NCBI GenBank assembly: GCA_022497145.1
Contig: MU385874.1
Location: 248,001-312,000, forward strand
Source: Rostrohypoxylon terebratum
Lineage: Eukaryota > Ascomycota > Sordariomycetes > Xylariales > Hypoxylaceae
DNA: 64,000 nt
Reading direction: 5' to 3'
The position numbers and the translations under genes are program-made. The notes under the pieces are model-generated. The model saw only the letters and a program-made list of their open reading frames with translations. It did no database searches and was not told the origin of the DNA. This document shows, piece by piece, positions 56,547-64,000 of this stretch. Position 1 is the first letter of the stretch; each line of letters begins with the position of its first letter.

Positions 56547-58364
56547 ATGTCCTCCACACAAATCAACACGGCCCCATCAAACTTGCCTTCGTCTAATTCC
56601 TCCGATAGCTCGACTTCTGAATCCCGTGCCGAGATTGAGGATGGTGTAACTCCCAACCCGGTTGGGACGGAGCATCCTTCGGTCGCATCCGCACTGCTCC
56701 TCAACGCCACCAAGGATGTCAGGGAGATAATAAGACTCATACAATGTCAAGTATGCTCTAAGGTTCTACAAGAACCGACCACCTTACCATGTGGTCACAG
56801 TCTCTGCAGGCAGTGCGTCCCTCAGACACACATACGGACTAATATCTCTTGGCCAGCAACCGCTAACCGTCTTCGCGGTTTTGAATGCCCTTTCGGTGAT
56901 TGCGGGAAAGAACATGCGCTCGGGGACTGTGCTATCGACGTCACATTAAATAAGGCTTTAGCCAATTTCGAGACGGTCGTTCAACGAGACCGAGACATTA
57001 CCACGCTCTCCAATGTTTCAACACATATTACAGTACAAGATCAATGGGACATTGCCGGGATACCTTCTCTTGTAGAGAAGGAAAATGAGCCAAATGTGTT
57101 GAAGGGAGGTCACATCGTAGCCACCTACTCGCTGGCAAAATTCGGTAAACTGGATTATGGGTGCGAGGTAGCATACTCTTCTGTCGACCTTACCCCAGGA
57201 GGCGATGTTGTTAAGCCGACTGATGTGGACGTGCTGGCACGGATAAAGGAGTCGGTCAGGACAGAGTTGGACTGTCAGGTCTGTTATGCATTATTCTTGG
57301 ACCCAATGACCACAACTTGTGGGCACACATTCTGTCGAGGCTGCCTCCATCGCATTCTAGATCACTCCGATCTTTGTCCAATATGCAGGCGCTGTTTGTC
57401 AATACAAGCACAAGTCAATCAGCGGTCTTACCCGTCAAACGAACGACTATGTAAGATTATCAATGGATTCTGGGCCGACCTGGTAGCACTCCGCTCGCAG
57501 GCCTATAGGCTTGAACAACAAGCTAATCACGGCGGGTTCGATACTGCGCTATTCGTCTGTACGCTCTCCTTTCCCCGTATGCCAACATTCTTGCATGTGT
57601 TTGAGCCGCGATATCGGTTGATGGTTCGCCGAGCGATGGAAGGCGACCGGACGTTTGGGATGGTCCTGCACACGTCGTCTCGTACTTCGGATGGTCCTAA
57701 CTTCATGGAGCTTGGGACTCTGCTCCGTATTGTCAATATTGAATTCTTCCCCGATGGACGTAGTCTCCTAGAAACGGTTGGTGTTTCTCGCTTCCGGGTG
57801 ATAGGTCACGGGGAGTTGGATGGGTACGTTGTCGGAAATATCGAGAAGATAGACGACATCAGCGTGGCGGAAGAAGAGGCCGCAGAAGCCTCGGAAACAA
57901 TGCGTGCTAACGGAACGCGAGAGCCAGCCACGGCGCCACCGAGTCCAGGTCCAGCACACCCAGAACATGGTGTACCCGCTCGTTCTCGTGCAATGTGCGT
58001 ATCGCTGGACGACCTGGAGACGATGTCAACCAGGGAGTTGGTTGATTTAGGCGTAGATTTTGTTAGAAGAATGAGGGCTCAAAGTGTCGCTTGGCTCACG
58101 GCCCGAGTCCTGGCTATCTACGGCGAATGTCCAACAGACCCAGCAATCTTTCCCTGGTGGCTTGCCAGCATCTTGCCACTTAAGGACGAGGAGAAGTACA
58201 GGCTCCTAGGAACTTCAAGCGTACGTGAGCGATTAAAGATGTGCTGCCGGTGGATCATAGAATGGGAGTCCAGCAGATGGTTAGTAACCACTTTTCCCAC
58301 GCACTTCCTTCCAATTCCCCGTGCCTCTATATATTTCCTACCAGCAAGTGCCCATACTCGGTAG
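56547..58364 (+). CDS. double-RING, LON-substrate-binding-domain protein (LONRF-type ubiquitin ligase)
   Basis: Single long exon of up to 605 aa. Residues 1-60 are Ser/Thr-rich. RING 1 is at 67-119 (CQVCSKVLQ, PCGHSLCRQC, ending CPFGDC), and RING 2 is at about 243-282 (CQVCYALFLD, TCGHTFCRGC, CPICRR). A LON N-terminal domain follows at about 330-560 (LPRMPTFLHVFEPRYRLMV region). There is no ATPase or protease domain, so despite frequent database names it is probably an E3 ligase with a LON-type substrate domain. The last about 25 residues after WESSRW look unlike the family: a GTTAGT donor at 58280 and an acceptor at 58344 would replace them with a short basic tail ending at 58393. The 3' end is therefore uncertain. 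Confidence 0.9.
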   Translation: MSSTQINTAPSNLPSSNSSDSSTSESRAEIEDGVTPNPVGTEHPSVASALLLNATKDVREIIRLIQCQVCSKVLQEPTTLPCGHSLCRQCVPQTHIRTNISWPATANRLRGFECPFGDCGKEHALGDCAIDVTLNKALANFETVVQRDRDITTLSNVSTHITVQDQWDIAGIPSLVEKENEPNVLKGGHIVATYSLAKFGKLDYGCEVAYSSVDLTPGGDVVKPTDVDVLARIKESVRTELDCQVCYALFLDPMTTTCGHTFCRGCLHRILDHSDLCPICRRCLSIQAQVNQRSYPSNERLCKIINGFWADLVALRSQAYRLEQQANHGGFDTALFVCTLSFPRMPTFLHVFEPRYRLMVRRAMEGDRTFGMVLHTSSRTSDGPNFMELGTLLRIVNIEFFPDGRSLLETVGVSRFRVIGHGELDGYVVGNIEKIDDISVAEEEAAEASETMRANGTREPATAPPSPGPAHPEHGVPARSRAMCVSLDDLETMSTRELVDLGVDFVRRMRAQSVAWLTARVLAIYGECPTDPAIFPWWLASILPLKDEEKYRLLGTSSVRERLKMCCRWIIEWESSRWLVTTFPTHFLPIPRASIYFLPASAHTR

Positions 58365-59220
58365 GTAGGAAGCGCGTTCGCCTACATAGATAGTGGAAGA
58401 AGTTATCCTAAGGCTAAGTTGCAATAGGTCTGATCTTGAATTACTAACCTAGTGTACCAATATGTTCAGGACTTTTTCTGATTGTCGTGTCTTATGATCA
58501 GCGGCTAGATCAGCATACGTCGCACGATGACGCCAACTGAATAAAATCGGCCGAGCAGAAAGTATCTGATAATGAGTTGTACGAACAATCGATATCGCCA
58601 CGAGGCGAAGAAGCCAACGTTGGAAGAACTTTTACTATTTCTACTGTTTAACATCGCATCACCATATCATCATCATTGTCGTCGTCGTCGTCGTTATCAT
58701 ATTAGTGATATCATCAAAGCGCGTTACCATTACGATCAAGTAGATTTGAGGAGTTCATCTGTTCGCTCGGGACATTATGTCATGCATAGCTGGGTTATCA
58801 TTAGAAGTCATGTTGAAAGAAGAAACGATTACTGTATATACGATTAACATCTGCATCTCAAAACATGATGACGTACCCCTAACTCATCTTTCGTAGACGT
58901 AAAGCATGAGTCTCATGATTCTTATTGTGTATATACCTAGTAATACCTAGGTGCTAAGTGCTACCTAATTTATTAGTTAGGTAGGTATTAAGGTATCTAG
59001 CGATTGAGCATAAGCATATATCCGAGGTATCTAATTCATTTGCGGGGCGGTCTACTTTATGGCCAAGTGTAGACTTACATTTTAGGTAGGACCTAAGACC
59101 TACCTAAGCCTTAAGGTCCTAGGTACCTAGGACCCTAGGTCCTACCTAGACATTACAACATCCTACGTTCCTTCACACAAGTCGAACCATTCACCTTGAC
59201 ATCACTCCAATCTCACACCT
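58365..59220. other. intergenic region
   Basis: A GTCGTC microsatellite lies at about 58678-58693, and a dense cluster of CCTAGG elements (listed) ends just before the ECM15-like gene. No gene. Confidence 0.55.
59081..59150. repeat. dense palindromic CCTAGG cluster upstream of the ECM15-like gene
   Basis: Mixed forward and inverted units (AGGTAGGACC, CCTAAGACC, CCTAGGTACCTAGGACCCTAGGTCC) within 70 bp, 70 bp upstream of the gene start. The strand can fold on itself; this is the longest such cluster in the window. Confidence 0.8.
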
Positions 59221-59896
59221 ATGGATTACTCGCATATTGAAACGCCTGAACGGTGTTATGCCGATTTCTGTCTAATTCCTGTATGTCAATAGATCCCCCT
59301 AGATTTCCCTAGATTTCCCTAGCCTACCTAGGTCCTAGCCTACCTAGTAGATAGATGGGTATATATGAGTACTTATAACGTATGCACATGTAGGTCGGCA
59401 CCGGTAGCGTTTCGGTAGCGGAGGAAGTAGCAGAGGTTCAGAAACTGCTTAAGGCGAGCGGCTTGACATATACTATGCATTCCGCCGGGACTACCGTTGG
59501 TTAGATTCACATTTTCCTCGATTTCGTGTCCTTTTTTGTCCTTGTCTCTCTGTTCCATCTACGCTCTTATCTCGAATTATTCAGCTCACCCTGATAATAC
59601 TAGAAGGGTCATGGGACGAGGTCATGAAAGTCATCGGACAAGCCCACAGCGTTGTACATGCTAAAGGGGTCGTCAGAGTTCAGTCTTCGATGAGAGTAGG
59701 CACTAGGTACGTCGCCGCGACGCATCCCCACCTCTCTAGTAGTATTGCAACGTCGATAGGTGCAATTTCATTTATTCTAAGCAAGAAACTAATCGTGTGC
59801 ACTATTACTTTTCTCAGGACGGACAAGAAGCAGACAGCACAGGATAAAGTCAAACGCGTAGAGGATATATTAGCCAAAGAAAGCACTAGCTCTTAA
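59221..59896 (+). CDS. ECM15: ECM15/MTH1187-family thiamine-binding-fold protein
   Basis: Four small exons (59221-59280, 59394-59499, 59604-59706, 59818-59896) give 115 aa. All introns are GT-AG, and phases agree. No exon stands out alone, so the gene is easy to miss. The family (UPF0045/DUF77, YkoF-like) forms small ferredoxin-like subunits; yeast Ecm15 is the reference, and bacterial relatives bind thiamine. Conserved blocks are ADFCLIPVGTGSVSVAEEVAEVQKLL, LTYTMHSAGTTVEGSWDEVMKVIGQAHSVVH and a C-terminal helix with RVEDIL. Length matches yeast Ecm15 (about 104 aa). The role in fungi is not settled. Confidence 0.9.
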
Positions 59897-60253
59897 CCCT
59901 GACATACTACGACAGGGAGAAATGCACCTTGGGGCTGACGGCTGGGTGAATACGTAGCTCAGGGACAACTTTCCTACAGGGTGGGCAGTAACTGAGCAAT
60001 AGACAACAGACATTATTAACAAACGAATATCATACATTTCAAGGTTATTCAACCAGAGCTCGCAGACGTACACCCAAGATGCATGTTCCCGGCACAACTG
60101 CCCCCCATCCCCCCGGGCCCCCCCCTTTTATTTTTACCAGATGCCACTTTTGATACCTCGTTCACCAATGTCATCCCCTCGTTCGCCCTTCATCACCATC
60201 CTCCAAAGTATCCACGAGAAGATATTCAACAAGTACCTTAATATAATGAGCAC
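59897..60253. other. intergenic region between converging genes
   Basis: 3' flanks of two converging genes, including a C/T-rich run at about 60102-60132. An extra 3' exon of the CCDC47-like gene here is possible because a GTAAGT donor overlaps its stop, but none was recognised. Confidence 0.5.
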
Positions 60254-61790
60254 TTACGCTCGGACCGTCTGCTTCTTGGAGGACTTGCGCAGTTCCTTTT
60301 CCTTCTCTCTCTCAAGGTACTTCTTCTGCGCCTTAGCATCTAGGGCGTTCAGCTCAGCGTCACGCTTGGCCTTCTTGGCCCTGTCGCGCTCGGCCTGCCT
60401 CTCTTCGGCCTTCTCCTCCTCGGCAGCCTTCTGGATCTGCCTGATGTTCTCGTCTCGGACAGCTCTGACCTTGCGGATGACCTCCGGTCGGAAATGGGCA
60501 GACGATGCCAAGTGATCAGAAATTCGCACGAAATAAGAAAGGAGCGGGGCTAGGTCGTCGTAGTTGTTGGACGACGGAAGTCGGTATCGCAAGTAGAGGC
60601 GCTTGCGCGGAATCGTCTCGTCCATTCTGTAGTCTGTTTAACAATCATCCTCGCCGAATGATAGCGCGACTTCAAAGACACGTATGTATCCTATGATTAC
60701 GGGTATGAAAGACTTACTTGGTAGGTTTGTCAATAGGCTGGTCGCTAATGATAATGTAGTCAAACAATTCACCAGCCTTCTTGATAGCCAACGCAAGCTC
60801 GTTGGTGAGAAGGGTCTCGGTGATCTCGGCACTCTCGCTCATGACGGTAGCCCAGATAGGCAATTTTGAGTTATCCTTGGTGAAGGTAATGGATAAGTCG
60901 TATCGCTCTTCCCGGAGCTGCTTCATCTTATCCTTGTTAACAATAGCCCAGACGAAACCGTCGAAGGTGCTCTTGGAATCTTTGCTTCTGAGTTCGGCGG
61001 CGCCCGGAAGAGCAGGGACTATCTGAGCCTCTTTACCATCGAAGGGGTAAAGGATGGCTTCCGCAGAATCCTCAGGAGCGCCGAAACTATCGAAGAAGAA
61101 GCTCAGGGCTGTCTCCAAGAAGGTCATCACGGGGTTAAAGCGCTTCTTAAGGGTCAATTTAACGTCCATGAACGCGACATTCTGTCGACCAGTCGCATAC
61201 GTCGCATATTCAAAGAGACTCTTAGCCTTTAGCAACTTCTCGGGGTCTTGCTCAGTTGTTCGACCAAAACCAACCGCGGCAAACTCGCTAGTTAACACCG
61301 GGGCATGCGCCTTGATCCAAGCCCTCGACTTAGCTCGGTTGAGCTTCGTGCCGATAAAGTGCAATGTAAATATCACGGCGATGATAGCCAAGATGACACC
61401 CTCGGCTCGGAAGTCGTTTAGACTATAGCGCTCGTGAACGTTATACCACTTTGTGTATGGGACGCTAGTAGGCGCAGGGCCGCCAAGGGTAGCACCGCCG
61501 CCGGCGACGGACTCAAAAGGTACGGGCGCTGGAGAAGGCGCGTCGGCGAAGTCGGCGAAATCTAAGAGAGCGATTGAACGTTAGATCTGATTGCAATGGT
61601 TGTATAATGACTAGATGTAATGTATTGGCGCGAACGATCGCGATCGCGATCGCGAAGGGTAAGGGTAAGGGTCCACGGGTATTTGTAAGTTCACGTTCAC
61701 TACAGTTGACTAACCTGAGTCGGAGGATGATGGCTCAGGAGCAGCAGAAGACTTGCTGCCCCCGACGATATTCTTTAGGAAATCCGCCAT
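60254..61790 (-). CDS. CCDC47-like (DUF1682) ER membrane protein
   Basis: Three exons (61790-61715, 61561-60718, 60626-60254) give 430 aa. CCDC47 proteins are ER-resident; in animals CCDC47 is part of the PAT/multipass translocon chaperone complex. Residues 1-60 are acidic and Ser/Pro-rich, a membrane segment lies at about 75-95 (EGVILAIMAIIAVIFTLHFIG), the DUF1682 domain fills the middle (YATYATGRQNVAFMDVKLTLKKRFNP and after), and the C-terminus is a long Lys/Glu/Arg-rich coiled coil with a basic end. The third exon joins to give KPTK-M-DETIPRKR. The stop at 60254 overlaps a good GTAAGT donor, so a short extra exon cannot be excluded. Confidence 0.9.
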
Positions 61791-62341
61791 AATTGGGGAA
61801 TTGTGGAAGTGGGTGACACTCTCGTATAAATCGATCGAGCGAGACGAGAGGTTGCAGAAAGAGGAGACTTTTATTAACTTTGTACTTGGGAAGAAAAAGA
61901 CATAATTACAAGATACAAGGTACAGGACACACGAGACACGAGTCAAAAATTGGAGCTCAGATAAATCTCCAATAATCTCTCCAAAAATCGCTTAGTCGCT
62001 TCCCTATCTTGGGGGTGGAGATCCCCCAGTTACAAGGTTAAAGCTAGGTTACACGGTGCACGGTAGGTGATATGTGGCTTAAGCAATGGCGTCAAGGTTG
62101 GTAGGTGCTTTCTGTGGCTGAAGCATTTTCTGTCTCGGCTCCAGTCTAGTAGAGTCTACTACTAATGTACAATACAGCATATTACATTGTACACTGTACT
62201 AACCGTTACCCGGCAACCCATCACGATTCACCACTACCAAAGTCAATAATCGTCGACGTCAACCTTCACATCTCAACGTTAAAGATACCTAGTTACACAA
62301 CGAATGTAACTAGATTCGGAATTCAAAACATAAATGTGAAG
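61791..62341. other. divergent promoter region between CCDC47-like and haspin genes
   Basis: A 551-bp region. The reading frame is open upstream of the haspin start to an ATG at 62165, but that extension has no conserved sequence. No other feature. Confidence 0.55.
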
Positions 62342-64000
62342 ATGTCAAAGCAGGCGTCTCTTCGAAAATATGGCAAACAATCCAAAAGGGCCAAAAGTGA
62401 CCGCTTGTTCGTCGAGCTGCCACAGACGCCAGTTCGAGCTCAGCCAAAAGCTGCAAAAGACGGCAATGGTCCCGGTTTAAAAGCCTTGGACGACTTAACT
62501 AATAAGATATCAAAAATTAATATTCAAGATGAGAACTTTAATCCGCCAGAGCCAGTGAGGCGTTCTCCCAGGCGGAAACAACAACATACACCAGCACCAG
62601 CACCATCATCATCATCACCACCACCACCACGACGGATAAAATCAGCCGGGCTCCTAACCCCTAAGATGCCAAGCCCATCCAAGTCGAAGATGCAAGAAAC
62701 AACTGAAGATGCAGAGCTGGACGGCAAGTTACAGGTACTAACCTGGCCCGACATCTGCCCAGCTGGCGACAAGATCGTCAAGATAGCGGAAGCTTCTTAT
62801 GCTGAAGTATACCGCGTGACGAACGAGCGGGGTACCAGCATTATCAAAGTAATTCGGATGGAATCACCTATTAAAGCCCAGACGAAAACTCAGCAGAAGT
62901 TGGGATTAGTCGACGAGGAACCTCACTCCGAGTCGGATCTAATAGGAGAGCTGAAGATCTCGGAATGGCTCGCCGATATACCCGGCTTCGTCGTTTATAA
63001 GGAAAGGTATCTTGTGCGGGGAAAGGCTTGTAAGGAGTTGCTTGAGACACATCAGGCCTTTCATAAGAAAATCAAACGGCAAGACCCCGAAAGACTACAA
63101 TTTTATCCTTCTCCAAGCCGATACTTAGACGATACGAAATTTTTGGTAGTCGAGTTAGGCGACGCGGGAACCGCATTAGAAGACTTTCCGCTGGTGTCTT
63201 CTGAGCAATTATGGGATATTTTCTTTCACGTCGCCATCGCGTTAGCTCGCGCCGAGGCCCACATTGAATTCGAGGTGAGTAAGCTAATCCATTGACGACA
63301 TCGGTCTGAGCTAACTGTAGAAGCATCGCGATCTCCACGAAGGAAACCTATGCATTCGAAAGACTAGCGATCACGTCCCCGTCGAGGATCGAGATCGTTC
63401 CAGCTACTTTGGATTCTCCGGCCTAGAGGTCACAATCCTCGACTACGGCCTTTCTCGAGCTCACGCCGACAGCCAGGTCCCAGGTTCTCAGCCGATGGCC
63501 TATGACCTAGAGAGAGATCTAAGCATCTTCACCAGCGAACACGCCCCACAGTGCGAAGTGTATAGGCGCATGAGATCGTTTCTCCTGAGGGGAGACCGAG
63601 TATGCCTCCCACCGCAAAGCCATACGACGCCCTACGAGGTAGGAATCGATGGGCCAATCATGTGGGCCCAGCATGAGCCATACACAAACGTCCTGTGGCT
63701 AGCATACATTTACGAATGGATGACCACCCATTTCAAAGGAACGAAGAAGGAGCTAAACGCCTTTAAGCGCCTGACAAAAGAACTCTGGCTACACCTCGAC
63801 CCTAACGCCGGCGATAGCATCCTTAGCTTCGAAAGCGCAAACGGGGTCGTTTGGTTCGCACTAGAAGCGGGATGGATCGAGGAGGAGCAGTTGATGGGCG
63901 TCAGGGAAGACCCAGAGAGGTCGATATTGTCGGTCTTGGCGAATGATAACGGCTTGGATCGGGAGTCAGGCGGCGAAGGAGACACAGTCACTCCTACCCA
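62342..64000 (+). CDS. haspin-type serine/threonine kinase, partial at the right edge
   Basis: Exon 1 is 62342-63274; exon 2 starts at 63324 (or 63321) and runs past the window end. Haspin phosphorylates histone H3 Thr3 in mitosis to recruit the chromosomal passenger complex. Residues 1-130 are basic and Pro/Ser-rich. The kinase domain begins near 145 (KIAEASYAEVYRV, with the ATP-binding Lys in IIKVIRM). The catalytic loop is HRDLHEGNLCI directly after the intron, and the metal motif reads DYG (ILDYGLSR), in keeping with haspin's unusual DYT rather than DFG. Then YDLERDLSIFT and PYTNVLWLAYI follow, both haspin-typical. The acceptor is a tandem TAGAAG; using the second AG gives the canonical FEHRDLH. 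The start at 62342 is chosen over 62165 for its Lys/Arg-rich first residues. Confidence 0.93.

Noticed and set aside
1..64000. tRNA, rRNA, transposon or CRISPR elements
   Set aside because: By eye I found no tRNA T-loop in a plausible cloverleaf, no transposase or reverse-transcriptase motifs, no long terminal repeats and no regularly spaced repeats; a tRNAscan or RepeatMasker run could still find short or decayed ones.

Overview
The window is nuclear DNA of a filamentous ascomycete (Pezizomycotina, most likely Sordariomycetes). Evidence: short 50-115 bp introns with GTNNGT-type donors and CTAAC/CTAAT branch sites, long intergenic stretches, and a clear set of fungal housekeeping genes (PAN1, SPP2, VID21/EAF1, MAK11, sphingolipid C9-methyltransferase, INSIG-like, LON/RING protein, ECM15-like, CCDC47-like, haspin). 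There is one assembly gap (ten N) between long homopolymers near 29.9 kb. A palindromic CCTAGGT heptamer family is scattered through intergenic DNA and a few introns. I saw no transposon, rRNA, tRNA or CRISPR.

Layout. 0-1.2 kb: the end of one gene and a small hypothetical gene. 1.7-11.7 kb: an extracellular-polysaccharide gene group, made of a GH18 chitinase, a bacterial-type nucleotide-sugar 6-dehydrogenase, a chitin/hyaluronan-synthase-like GT2 and a membrane-anchored CE4 deacetylase homologue. The dehydrogenase and GT2 genes diverge from one intergenic region, and the deacetylase follows the GT2 gene on the same strand. 13.6-31.3 kb: an accessory region with three MFS transporters, a four-exon ThDP-dependent enzyme, two small secreted peptides, a DUF3328 (UstYa-type) protein, a seven-TM rhodopsin-domain protein and a broken NmrA-like gene. 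32-64 kb: conserved housekeeping genes, ending in a haspin kinase cut by the window edge.

The most interesting system is at 20.9-23.1 kb. A two-exon gene, not visible as one open frame, encodes a 65-residue secreted precursor with two imperfect copies of a 17-residue repeat joined by a Lys-Arg site. It diverges from a complete DUF3328 gene with both HxxHC motifs. This is the arrangement of dikaritin-type fungal RiPP pathways (ustiloxin, phomopsin and asperipin types). No tyrosinase was seen, and the repeat does not resemble a core I know.

The polysaccharide group is the second highlight. A synthase beside a sugar-nucleotide oxidase suggests a polymer containing uronic acid or an oxidised amino sugar, rather than plain chitin. 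The linked deacetylase has lost both its motif-1 catalytic Asp and its motif-5 His.
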